Assembly (NCBI GenBank): GCA_002279285.1
Contig: NCBR01000204.1
Coordinates: 1-12,882 of the forward strand
Direction: 5' to 3'
DNA: 12,882 nucleotides
Origin: Acidobacteria bacterium 37-71-11
GTDB lineage: Bacteria > Acidobacteriota > Thermoanaerobaculia > Thermoanaerobaculales > Thermoanaerobaculaceae
In this document: positions 1 to 6,221 of the stretch, piece after piece
Layout of the letters: every line of letters begins with the position of its first letter
How positions within the stretch are numbered: the stretch's first letter is position 1
Program-made: the position numbers and the translations under genes
The notes under the pieces: model-generated
The model's input: only the letters and a program-made list of their open reading frames with translations
The model's database searches: none
What the model was told of the DNA's origin: nothing

Positions 1-901
1 CACGAACCGGGCGCACAACGCCTACCACAACGACAAGTGGGGGTTCTTCGGGTTCTTCGAGTGCGAGGACGACCCGGAGGCCGCCGCGGCGCTGGTGGAG
101 GCGGCGGCGGCATGGGTAAAAGCCCGCGGCTGCGACACCCTGGTTGGTCCAATGAGCCCGTCGACCAACTACGAGGCGGGGCTCCTCGTGCACGGGTTCG
201 ACACGCCGCCATCGGTGATGATGACGTACAACCCGCCGCGCTACGCCGAACTACTCGAAGCGATGGGGCTCGTCAAGGCCAAGGATCTCTTCGCCTATGC
301 CTCGCCGGTGCACCCAAAGTCGCTCGAGCGCCTGGAAAAGTTCGCCGACCGCACGCGTCGGCGCGAGCCCGACCTGTTCATCCGTTCGGTCAACCTCAAG
401 GAGTTCTCGAACGAGGTGCAGATCATCCGCGAGATCTACAACCGGGCGTGGGAGAAGAACTGGGGGTTCATCCCCGTCAGCGAGGCCGAGTTCGCCTGGC
501 TGGCAAAAGACCTGAAGCCTCTGGTGGACCCGCCGCTGCTGCGCATCGGGTTCATCGCCAACGAGCCCGCGGGGTTCCTGCTCGCGATCCCGGATGCAAA
601 CCCCGCCCTGGCCGCGCTCAACGGCAGCATGGCGAACCCGATCCGGCTGCTGCGGGCGATGCTGATCGGGCGCCGGCGCGTCGGCCTGCGCCTGATCACC
701 ATGGGCGTCAAGGAGGAGTACCGGCTGCGCGGGATCGAGGGCGTGATGTTCTACGAGGGGCTCAAGGCTGCGCTCGACCACGGCTACAGCTGGTGCGAGT
801 ACTCGTGGATCCTCGAGGACAACGAACTGGCGAAGAGGACGGTCAGGCTCATGGATGCGGAGCACAGCAAGACCTACCGCATCTACTCCAAACCCCTGTA
901 G
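1..901 (+). CDS. GNAT-like (YghO-type) acyltransferase family protein, 5' end missing
   Basis: The frame is open from base 2 to a TAG at 899-901, giving 299 visible residues; the N-terminus lies outside the window. The start of the visible part (NRAHNAYHNDKWGFFGFFEC), followed by GPMSPSTNYEAGLLV and MMTYNPPRYAELLEAMGL, matches my memory of the large GNAT-fold proteins related to E. coli YghO. The C-terminal third has a GNAT-like pattern: a strand (GFLLAIPD), a YRLRGIEG turn resembling an acetyl-CoA pyrophosphate loop, and a long helix ending in a W-E-Y-S-W segment. The acceptor substrate of this family is not known to me, so only acyltransferase-like is claimed. No membrane segment or signal peptide is visible. 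The internal ATG at 95 is not the start, because conserved family sequence continues upstream of it. The gene converges on the nucleotidyltransferase gene downstream. Family identity is fairly sure; function is not. Confidence 0.8.
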   Translation, partial: TNRAHNAYHNDKWGFFGFFECEDDPEAAAALVEAAAAWVKARGCDTLVGPMSPSTNYEAGLLVHGFDTPPSVMMTYNPPRYAELLEAMGLVKAKDLFAYASPVHPKSLERLEKFADRTRRREPDLFIRSVNLKEFSNEVQIIREIYNRAWEKNWGFIPVSEAEFAWLAKDLKPLVDPPLLRIGFIANEPAGFLLAIPDANPALAALNGSMANPIRLLRAMLIGRRRVGLRLITMGVKEEYRLRGIEGVMFYEGLKAALDHGYSWCEYSWILEDNELAKRTVRLMDAEHSKTYRIYSKPL

Positions 902-1035
902 TGGCGCCGCCGGCGTCGGACCATCTGCTGCGTTGCCCTTCGGCGGCTCGCGTGCTCACGTAGCCTCCGGCTACGCTCCGCCGCGTCCGCCTCGGGCGCC
1001 TTGCATCTGGCCCAACGGCGGCGACGCGGCTGCAC
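901..1035 (+). repeat. Structured intergenic repeat, copy A (135 bp)
   Basis: This stretch aligns base for base, without gaps, with 6222-6356 at a constant offset of 5321. My hand count is about 105 of 135 matches. A 26-base block at 955-980 is identical to 6276-6301. The blocks GTGGCGCCGCCG (901-912), ACCATCTGC (920-928) and GCATCTGGCCCA (1003-1014) are also shared. The core folds into an imperfect hairpin: 959-965 with 969-975 (loop TCC), 954-955 with 980-981, 949-952 with 982-985, 942-946 with 987-991, and 935-938 with 994-997. The element begins on the last base of the upstream stop codon. It could be a palindromic dispersed element of the REP/MITE kind, a bidirectional terminator, or the end of a transcript. 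The repeat is seen directly; its role is unknown. Confidence 0.85.
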
Positions 1036-1095
1036 GCCGCAAGCTGCGAGGCCCTGCCTGCCGTTGGGCTTCTCGTCTTCGAGGGAGGGGCTGGA

Positions 1096-1123
1096 GGCCG
1101 CGCGGCCTGCGGCCGGCGCGGCC
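1096..1123. terminator. Strong GC hairpin between convergent genes
   Basis: Bases 1096-1107 (GGCCGCGCGGCC) pair with 1111-1114 plus 1116-1123, leaving a TGC loop and one bulged G at 1115. That makes a 12-bp stem entirely of G-C pairs. It lies between the convergent GNAT-like and nucleotidyltransferase genes, where a two-way terminator would be expected. Neither side has a T-run, so it is not a canonical intrinsic terminator. It could instead stabilise transcript ends, or simply reflect the very high GC content. The rest of 1036-1171 shows no gene I can support. Confidence 0.4.
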
Positions 1124-1171
1124 GGTTCGGACCAGAGGCCATCGCACCTGCACGCGAATCGCTGACGGCTG

Positions 1172-1627
1172 CTAATGGGCGAGCTTCTCCTTCAGCCGAC
1201 GGAGGCGCTTGAGGTCGGGCAGGTCCTTCTCGCGACGGCCCGAGGCCTCCTTCATGGCGATGAGGTCCTCGAGGCTCGCGAACGACGTGGGGACCCCCTG
1301 GAACGTCCCCGGCACGCGCCGGCTCGCGAGGTCCTCCCATGTTGCGCCCGGGACTCGCGAGTGGATCTCGACCCGCAGGAGACCGCCGAACGACAGGATG
1401 TCGCCGGCGATGAACTCGGCCTCGGTAAACTCCGGCTCGAACCCGCCCCAGCGTTCGACGGCGCGACGGACACTGCGTGCGTTTTCGAGCGTCGGCTCGA
1501 TGAGGACGTCGATGTCACGCGTGGTGCGGTAGGGGATGTGAAAGACCACCGCCATCCCGCCGATGACGACGTAGGCCGCGCCTTCGTTGTTGAGCGCACC
1601 CAGGAAATCGGCAAAGTCCTTGGTCAT
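1172..1627 (-). CDS. Minimal nucleotidyltransferase (AbiEii/MNT-like)
   Basis: A 151-residue protein with the nucleotidyltransferase-fold signature near its N-terminus: VIGGMAVVFH (residues 21-30) followed by RTTRDIDVLIEP. Asp38 and Asp40 of the DID motif and Glu87 of VEIHS are the likely metal-binding carboxylates. The C-terminal LEDLIAMKEASGRREKDLPD helix is typical of the branch that includes AbiEii-like antitoxin-pair enzymes. I chose the ATG at 1625-1627 because the family N-terminus begins there (MTKDFADFL). The frame stays open 15 codons upstream to 1672, but those residues are Gly/Ser-rich and look non-coding. Its beginning overlaps the tail of the upstream small gene by 113 bases in another frame. 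Such proteins modify tRNA, proteins or small molecules in toxin-antitoxin or resistance systems, but nothing here identifies the target. No HEPN or AbiEi partner is visible. Confidence 0.8.
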   Translation of the reverse strand: MTKDFADFLGALNNEGAAYVVIGGMAVVFHIPYRTTRDIDVLIEPTLENARSVRRAVERWGGFEPEFTEAEFIAGDILSFGGLLRVEIHSRVPGATWEDLASRRVPGTFQGVPTSFASLEDLIAMKEASGRREKDLPDLKRLRRLKEKLAH

Positions 1628-1808
1628 GCGACAACCCCCGCTCCCGCCAGAGCGCATAGACGGCGTCGGCAAGCGCCAGCCCAGCGGTCATCCGTTGCTC
1701 GGCGGTGGCTTGCAGCGCGTCGTCGACCTGCTGTTCGATCACGGCGTCCTCGCCCTCGCCGATACGGAGCCTCTGCTGGCGTGCCCTGTTCCGCGCGTCG
1801 TCCCGCAT
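1515..1808 (-). CDS. Small charged helical protein upstream of the nucleotidyltransferase
   Basis: The frame from the ATG at 1806-1808 gives 97 residues. The first 60 or so look like real protein: charged, helix-forming and free of low-complexity bias (for example EDAVIEQQVDDALQATAEQR, then AGLALADAVYALWRERG). The last 37 residues are rich in Arg and Gly and are an out-of-frame reading of the nucleotidyltransferase start. Either the two genes truly overlap by 113 bases, or an indel near 1627 removed an earlier stop. The gene begins directly after a near-consensus promoter and lies in the same transcription unit as the nucleotidyltransferase, so a partner role is likely (inference). I do not recognise a named family. 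The first 60 residues are the supported part. Confidence 0.55.
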   Translation of the reverse strand: MRDDARNRARQQRLRIGEGEDAVIEQQVDDALQATAEQRMTAGLALADAVYALWRERGLSHDQGLCRFPGCAQQRRRGLRRHRRDGGGLSHPLPHHA

Positions 1809-1817
1809 CTCATTGAC

Positions 1818-1846
1818 ATTATACCTCTTTACGGTCTGGTCGGCAA
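1818..1846 (-). promoter_or_regulatory. Sigma70-type promoter for the nucleotidyltransferase unit
   Basis: Read on the minus strand there is a perfect -10 hexamer TATAAT (1818-1823). Exactly 17 bases upstream lies TTGCCG (1841-1846), matching the -35 consensus at four of six positions. A start site about seven bases after the -10 falls near 1811, only two to four bases before the ATG at 1808, so the transcript would be nearly leaderless. The AT-richness of this spot stands out sharply from the flanking GC-rich DNA. Confidence 0.65.
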
Positions 1847-1884
1847 TCCCTGCACGGGGCTAGGTTGCGCACCCAGCCTTCGGC

Positions 1885-1929
1885 ACCCGAACCCCGAGCC
1901 GGGACCCCCGAGCCCCGAGCTCCAAACCC
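1885..1929. repeat. Short degenerate CCCCGAGC-type repeat
   Basis: This gap downstream of tnaA repeats variants of ACCCCGAGCC: ACCCGA, ACCCCGAGCC, ACCCCCGAGCC, CCCGAGC and AACCCC follow one another with a loose period of about 8-11 bases. It ends a few bases before the tnaA stop codon at 1936-1938. It is low-complexity sequence confined to the intergenic gap. No strong hairpin and no coding potential were seen. Confidence 0.5.
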
Positions 1930-1935
1930 CGGCCT

Positions 1936-3309
1936 TTACACCTGCTCGAACGTCGCGGTGAAGTGGGGGAGGACCGCCGGGCGGCGGGCGAAGCGCAGGC
2001 CGCGGATCTCGCGTCGGTGACCGTACAGCTCGATGATCCCCTCGACCACGTAGTCCATGTGGCTCTGGGTGTACGTGCGGCGGGGGATCGCGAGGCGGAC
2101 GAGGTCGAGCGCCGGCCACGTCCAGACGCCCGTGGTCGCGTCCTGCGTGCCGAACATGACGTTGCCGATCTCGCAGGCGCGCACACCGATGCTCTCGTAC
2201 AGCGCCACCGAGAGCGCCCAGCCGGGGAGCTGCTCGTCCGGGATGTGGTCGCAGAACTTGCGGCCGTTCAGGTAGACGGCGTGCCCGCCGATCGGCTTGA
2301 GCAGCGGCACGCCGGCCGCCGCGAGGTGGTGGCCGACGTATGCGGTCGACGCGATGCGGTACTTGAGGTACTCCTCGTCGAGGATCTCGTCGATCCCGAT
2401 CGCCAGTGCCTCGAGGTCGCGCCCGGCGAGGCCGCCGTAGGTGATGAACCCCTCGGTGAGGATGAGGGCGGTGCGGACCTTCTCGGCCCACCCGTCCGAG
2501 TTGATCGAAATCACGCCGCCGATGTTGCCGAACGCGTCCTTCTTCATGCTCATCATCGCGCCGTCGGAGAGGGCGAACATCGCGCGGGCGATCTCGCGCG
2601 GGGTCTTGTCCGCCCAGGCCGGCTCGCGCAGCTTGATGAAGTAGGCGTTCTCGGCGAAGCGCGCGGCGTCGAGCAGCAGTGGTATGCCGAATCGGTCGCA
2701 GACGGCGCGCGCGCCTTGGAGGTTCGCCATCGAGACCGGCTGGCCGCCGCCGGAGTTGTTGGTGACGGTGATCAGGACGAACGGCACGCGCTCCGGGCGG
2801 GCCTCGGCGATGCAGCGCTCGAGGGCGGCGAGGTCGATGTTCCCCTTGAACGGGTGGTCGAGTTCCGGGTCGAGCCCCTCGGGGATCACCATGTCGCGCG
2901 CCTCGGCGCCGGCGTCCTCGATGTTGGCGCGGGTGGTGTCGAAGTGGGTGTTGCCCGGGATGACGTCGCCTCGCTTCACGACCGCACGGCAGAGCAGGCG
3001 CTCGCTGGCGCGCCCCTGGTGGGTGGGGATGACGTGGGTGTGGCCGAACACGCCGCGCACCGCGGCGTCGAAACGGAAGAAGCTCCGGGCCCCGGCGTAC
3101 GACTCGTCGCCCTCCATGATGCCGGCCCACTGGTGCGTGCTCATCGCGCCGGTTCCGGAGTCGGTCAGGAGGTCGATCAGCACGTGCTCCGCCTTGAGGC
3201 GGAACGGGTTGTATCCGGCCGCGGCGATCAGGGCGGCGCGCTCTTCGCGCGTGGTCATCCGGATCGGCTCGACGACCTTGATGCGGAACGGCTCGATGAT
3301 CGTTTTCAC
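1936..3309 (-). CDS. tnaA: Tryptophanase (tryptophan indole-lyase)
   Basis: A PLP enzyme of the beta-eliminating lyase family, which splits L-tryptophan into indole, pyruvate and ammonia in the cytoplasm. I start it at the GTG at 3307-3309, which sits behind GGGAGGAG; this gives 457 residues, close to the family length. Visible signatures are DLLTDSGTGAMS near residue 50, PTHQGR (about 95-100), TNNSGGGQPVS (about 183-193), DAARFAENAYFIK and the PLP site MSMKKDAFGNIGG. The Schiff-base lysine is the second Lys, residue 257. Tryptophanase and tyrosine phenol-lyase are close relatives. Here the substrate-pocket site that is Thr124 in phenol-lyase is Asp (FDTTR), and the site that is Arg381 is Ile (CEIG), both as in tryptophanase. 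No TnaC-like leader peptide and no tnaB permease are visible. The upstream same-strand neighbour is the protease, 89 bases away. Confidence 0.93.
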   Translation of the reverse strand: MKTIIEPFRIKVVEPIRMTTREERAALIAAAGYNPFRLKAEHVLIDLLTDSGTGAMSTHQWAGIMEGDESYAGARSFFRFDAAVRGVFGHTHVIPTHQGRASERLLCRAVVKRGDVIPGNTHFDTTRANIEDAGAEARDMVIPEGLDPELDHPFKGNIDLAALERCIAEARPERVPFVLITVTNNSGGGQPVSMANLQGARAVCDRFGIPLLLDAARFAENAYFIKLREPAWADKTPREIARAMFALSDGAMMSMKKDAFGNIGGVISINSDGWAEKVRTALILTEGFITYGGLAGRDLEALAIGIDEILDEEYLKYRIASTAYVGHHLAAAGVPLLKPIGGHAVYLNGRKFCDHIPDEQLPGWALSVALYESIGVRACEIGNVMFGTQDATTGVWTWPALDLVRLAIPRRTYTQSHMDYVVEGIIELYGHRREIRGLRFARRPAVLPHFTATFEQV

Positions 3310-3312
3310 GCT

Positions 3313-3320
3313 CTCCTCCC
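3313..3320 (-). promoter_or_regulatory. Ribosome binding site that decides the tnaA start
   Basis: On the minus strand GGGAGGAG ends three bases before the GTG at 3307-3309. The upstream in-frame ATG at 3334-3336 has no comparable site and lies inside a stable hairpin. The GTG start also brings residue numbering into register with the tyrosine phenol-lyase and tryptophanase families. Confidence 0.75.
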
Positions 3321-3325
3321 ACGTC

Positions 3326-3342
3326 CCCGCGGGCACCGCGGG
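3326..3342 (-). other. Stem-loop just upstream of the tnaA ribosome binding site
   Basis: CCCGCGG (3326-3332) pairs perfectly with CCGCGGG (3336-3342) around a three-base loop. It ends five bases before the tnaA Shine-Dalgarno sequence. It lies in the 89-base gap between the protease and tnaA. It could end protease transcripts, protect a processed tnaA mRNA, or affect ribosome access. There is no T-run. The pairing is seen directly; any function is a guess. Confidence 0.4.
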
Positions 3343-3398
3343 CCGCAGCAGCGGACGGCCGGTCGTGATCGGCTATTCGGGCCGGGGCTGCGCCGGGC

Positions 3399-5018
3399 TC
3401 AGGCGCCCGGTACCGCCGCGCCGCGGCCGGCGGTTTGCGCCGGCTTGGCGCTGTCTTTCGCGGTCGCCTGGAGCTTCGCCGCCTCGCCGAAGTAGGTGAG
3501 GGCGGCCTGGGCCTGCTCGTCGGTGTTGAGGAACACGCGATAGCCTTCGGCGAGTGAGACGCCGGCGTTGAGGACCTCCGAGCGCAGCGCGATCCCGATC
3601 TCGCGGCGGTCGGTGGGGTCCGCGATCGCTGCGTCGATCTCCGCGGCCGGGAGCCACTTCTGGGCCACGACCTGGGCGCGGAACGCCTTGACGATGTCGT
3701 CGGTCACCACGAACGCCCGCGCCGCCGCGGCCTTGTCGGGCTTGTCGGCGAGGTAGTCGACCGCGAAGTGGAAGAACGCCGAGTTGGCGAGCAGGCGCGC
3801 CATCCGTTCGGAGTACTCCCCGAGGTGGACCTCGTGGTCGGGCGTGATGCCGCCGCCCCCGAACACCTTCCGGCCGGAGTCGGTGTAGAACACGGGTCCC
3901 TTGGGTGGCGGCGGCGCTCCCTTGCCGTTGCTCTCTTCGGGCGAGGTGAAGAACGAATCCCAATCGCGCTGGATGCACCGCCCAGACGGCGTGTAGTACT
4001 TGGCGGTCGTGAGCGCGAGAGCGGCGTCGCGCACCGGGAAGATCGTCTGCACGACCCCCTTGCCGAACGTGGTCTCGCCGACCAGGATGCCGCGGTCGTG
4101 GTCCTGGATGGCGCCGGCGACGATCTCGGCCGCCGACGCGGACCCCCGGTTCACCAGCACGACGACGGGTCCGGTGAAGTGCAGCCCGTCGCGGGCGGCG
4201 CGGTAGTCCTGGAACGAGTCGGCGGTGCGCCCCTTGGTCGAGAAGACCTCCTGCCCGGGTTCCAGGACCATCGAGGCGGTGGCGACGGCGGAGTCCACGA
4301 GACCCCCGGGGTTGTCGCGCACGTCCAGGAGCAGGCGGGTCGCGCCCTCCTTCTGCAGCCGCGCGAGCGCCCGCCCCACCTCGTCGCCGGTGGTGCGGAT
4401 GAAGTCGGAGATCCTGATGTAGCCGGTATCCTTGTCGATCATGAACGAGTAGCGCACCGAGTCCGAGGGGACGCGGGCGCGTTGGATCGTGAATTCGAGC
4501 GGCGCGGCGAGGCCCTGGCGCGAAACCGTGATGCGGACCGTCGAACCCTCGGGCCCGCGCAGCCGTCGCGCCGCCTCGTCGATGTCCATCCCATCCGTGG
4601 ACTTGCCGTCCACGCTCTCGATGACGTCGCCGGCGCGCAGGCCGAGGCGGGCCGCCGGCGTGCCCTCGACCGGGGTGATGACGGTGATCTTGCCGCCGCG
4701 CAAGGAGATGATGACCCCGATGCCGTGGAACGCCCCCTGCTGGTGCTGGCGCATTTGCGCCCAAGTGTCGGGGCGGAGGAAGTTGGTGTGGGGATCGAGA
4801 AACGCGAGCATCCCGTCGATGCTGGAGTACACCAGATCGGAAGGTTCGACCTTCTGTGGGGCGTTGGCCATGACCAACCGCAGGAGCGCGGTGTAGCGCC
4901 CGATGAACTTGTCGGAGGACGCGAACTCGGTGTGGGTCGCCTGGCCGGCCACCGCGCCCGCCAGCGCCCCAGCTCCGATCACCACCGCCGCCAGGAGTCC
5001 CCGTCGCAGAGCCGTCAT
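3399..5018 (-). CDS. S41 family C-terminal (tail-specific) processing protease
   Basis: A 539-residue envelope protease related to CtpA/Prc. The N-terminus (MTALRRG then a hydrophobic Ala/Gly/Val stretch to about residue 27) is a signal peptide or anchor. A PDZ domain lies at roughly residues 98-180 (GIGVIISLRGG, then LGLRAGDVIESVDG). The S41 core follows, with DVRDNPGGLVDSA and NRGSASAAEI. The catalytic Ser is residue 295 (second Ser of GSAS) and the general-base Lys is 320 (TFGKG). Their 25-residue spacing equals that of Ser430/Lys455 in E. coli Prc. The roughly 200 residues after the core end in an Ala-rich tail. I chose the ATG at 5016-5018 because AAGGGGG lies just upstream; an in-frame ATG at 5048 has no such site. 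Family members trim C-termini of periplasmic proteins; the substrate here is unknown. A minus-strand TATAGT (5049-5054) may be its -10 box, diverging from tatA. Confidence 0.92.
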   Translation of the reverse strand: MTALRRGLLAAVVIGAGALAGAVAGQATHTEFASSDKFIGRYTALLRLVMANAPQKVEPSDLVYSSIDGMLAFLDPHTNFLRPDTWAQMRQHQQGAFHGIGVIISLRGGKITVITPVEGTPAARLGLRAGDVIESVDGKSTDGMDIDEAARRLRGPEGSTVRITVSRQGLAAPLEFTIQRARVPSDSVRYSFMIDKDTGYIRISDFIRTTGDEVGRALARLQKEGATRLLLDVRDNPGGLVDSAVATASMVLEPGQEVFSTKGRTADSFQDYRAARDGLHFTGPVVVLVNRGSASAAEIVAGAIQDHDRGILVGETTFGKGVVQTIFPVRDAALALTTAKYYTPSGRCIQRDWDSFFTSPEESNGKGAPPPPKGPVFYTDSGRKVFGGGGITPDHEVHLGEYSERMARLLANSAFFHFAVDYLADKPDKAAAARAFVVTDDIVKAFRAQVVAQKWLPAAEIDAAIADPTDRREIGIALRSEVLNAGVSLAEGYRVFLNTDEQAQAALTYFGEAAKLQATAKDSAKPAQTAGRGAAVPGA

Positions 5019-5027
5019 CCTGCCCCC

Positions 5028-5056
5028 TTGGGATCGAGACTGTAGCACACTATACT
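5028..5056 (+). promoter_or_regulatory. Promoter for tatAC, overlapping the protease promoter
   Basis: TTGGGA (5028-5033) and TATACT (5051-5056) are separated by exactly 17 bases, matching the sigma70 consensus at four and five of six positions. The predicted leader to the tatA ATG is about 30 bases. On the other strand TATAGT (5049-5054) overlaps this -10 and would suit the divergent protease gene, though no good -35 accompanies it. The two promoters would compete for the same DNA. Confidence 0.5.
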
Positions 5057-5095
5057 TCGCTTGCCGGAGGCGGCCGGTCGCCGCGGGGGGTGAGC

Positions 5096-5434
5096 ATGTT
5101 CGGATCGCTGGGGCTGCCCGAGCTTTTGATGATCTTCGTCGTCGCCCTGCTCCTGTTTGGCCCTCGCAAGCTGCCGGAGATCGGCAGGACGCTGGGCAAG
5201 GCGATGAACGAGTTCAAGCGCGCCACGAACGACCTGCAGCGGTCACTCGAAGAGGAGATCGCCGTGGACGAACTCAAGCAGACAAAGCGCGAGGTCGAGG
5301 AGGCAACGAGGCTGACACCCCCCGCTGTGCAGGCCCCGGCGGCTCAGCCCGCCGCGGCGCAACCCCCCGCGACCGCCGTCACCCCCGAAGTCGGCCCCGA
5401 GACCACGAAACCCGAACCCATGGAGCCCAGGTAG
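5096..5434 (+). CDS. tatA: Sec-independent protein translocase subunit TatA/TatE
   Basis: A 112-residue pore-forming subunit of the twin-arginine translocase, which exports folded proteins across the inner membrane. The classical layout is present: a short N-terminal membrane helix (residues 5-20, LGLPELLMIFVVALLL), the FGPRKLPEIGRTLGKA hinge and amphipathic helix (about 21-45), a charged helical stretch to about residue 70, and a Pro/Ala-rich tail (PAAQPAAAQPP). I chose the ATG at 5096-5098, behind a G-rich Shine-Dalgarno-like run. The GTG two codons upstream is in frame but too close to that run. It is followed by tatC after three bases, so the pair is co-transcribed. Glu9, next to Pro8, recalls TatB. 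No separate tatB is present, so this protein may serve both roles, as in minimal TatAC systems (inference). Confidence 0.93.
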   Translation: MFGSLGLPELLMIFVVALLLFGPRKLPEIGRTLGKAMNEFKRATNDLQRSLEEEIAVDELKQTKREVEEATRLTPPAVQAPAAQPAAAQPPATAVTPEVGPETTKPEPMEPR

Positions 5435-5437
5435 CCG

Positions 5438-6208
5438 ATGGCCGACGCTTCGCAACGTTCCGGCGACAGCGGCGAAGAACTCAGCCGCATGACCATCCTC
5501 GAGCACCTCGAGGAACTCCGCAAGCGCATCATGTGGTCGATCGCGGCGGTGATCGGCGGCTTCCTCCTCTGCTGGTACTGGGCGCAACCGCTCTTCGCCT
5601 GGATGGCGGTGCCGATCACGCAGTTCCTGCCGGCCGGGGAGAAGCTGGCGTTCACCGGCCTCGTCGACCCGTTCATGCTGTACATGAAGGTCGCGCTGCT
5701 GGCCGGGATCTTCGTCGCCTCGCCGGTCATCCTGTGGCAGTTCTGGCTCTTCGTATCCCCGGCGCTGTACCGCCACGAGCGCTCGATCGTGGTCCCGTTC
5801 GTCGTTCTCACGACGGTCTTCTTTCTCAGCGGCGGCTACTTCGGCTACAAGATCGCGTTTCCGATGGTCGTCAAGTTCCTGCTCTCGGTCGGCCAGGATT
5901 TCCGCCAGGTGATCACGATCAACGAGTACTTCTCGATGGCCAGCAAGGTGATCCTGGGCCTCGGCCTGGTGTTCGAACTGCCGGTATTGATCATGGTGCT
6001 GGCCCGGTTCGGCATCGTCACCGCCAAGTTCCTGCTCAAGTACTTCAAGTTTGCGGTGCTGGTCATCTTCATCATCGCCGCGATCATCACGCCGACCCCC
6101 GACATCCCGACCCAGTGCGTGTTCGCCCTCCCGATGATCGGGCTGTACCTCCTCGGAGTGTTGGTGGCGTGGATCTTCGGGAAGAAGCGCACGGTCGAAG
6201 AGAGCTGA
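5438..6208 (+). CDS. tatC: Twin-arginine translocase subunit TatC
   Basis: A 256-residue polytopic inner-membrane protein that recognises twin-arginine signal peptides and recruits TatA. The cytoplasmic N-terminus carries ILEHLEELRKRI (residues 20-31), the first part of the signal-peptide site. FVSPALYRHE (105-114) aligns with E. coli TatC Phe94 to Glu103, and both key residues are kept (Phe105, Glu114). Hydrophobic segments lie near residues 32-48, 84-104, 117-137, 170-190, 204-218 and 228-247, fitting six membrane helices. TPTPDIPTQ lies between the last two. The short charged C-terminus (GKKRTVEES) is cytoplasmic. The start ATG lies three bases after the tatA stop. The gene ends 13 bases before repeat copy B. 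Confidence 0.95.
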   Translation: MADASQRSGDSGEELSRMTILEHLEELRKRIMWSIAAVIGGFLLCWYWAQPLFAWMAVPITQFLPAGEKLAFTGLVDPFMLYMKVALLAGIFVASPVILWQFWLFVSPALYRHERSIVVPFVVLTTVFFLSGGYFGYKIAFPMVVKFLLSVGQDFRQVITINEYFSMASKVILGLGLVFELPVLIMVLARFGIVTAKFLLKYFKFAVLVIFIIAAIITPTPDIPTQCVFALPMIGLYLLGVLVAWIFGKKRTVEES

Positions 6209-6221
6209 TCTGGCGCCGCCC

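Noticed and set aside
901..1035. Repeat interpreted as an insertion sequence or transposon remnant
   Set aside because: There is no transposase fragment, no terminal inverted repeats at the ends of the 135-bp alignment and no target-site duplication that I can see. A MITE-like origin remains possible but unsupported.
849..1175. Short open frames across the repeat region on both strands
   Set aside because: They are Arg/Pro/Ala-rich, and similarity between the two repeat copies is spread over all codon positions and interrupted by structure-preserving changes, unlike coding conservation.
1936..3309. Tyrosine phenol-lyase as an alternative identity
   Set aside because: The two substrate-pocket positions that define phenol-lyase (Thr124, Arg381) are Asp and Ile here, as in tryptophanase.
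1963..3495. 510-residue open frame antisense to tnaA
   Set aside because: It is Arg/Val/Asp-rich with no recognisable motif and lies opposite an unmistakable tryptophanase. It is the usual long antisense frame of high-GC coding DNA.
3768..5045. 425-residue plus-strand frame opposite the S41 protease
   Set aside because: It has no motifs and biased composition, while the minus strand encodes a complete PDZ-S41 protease with its catalytic residues.
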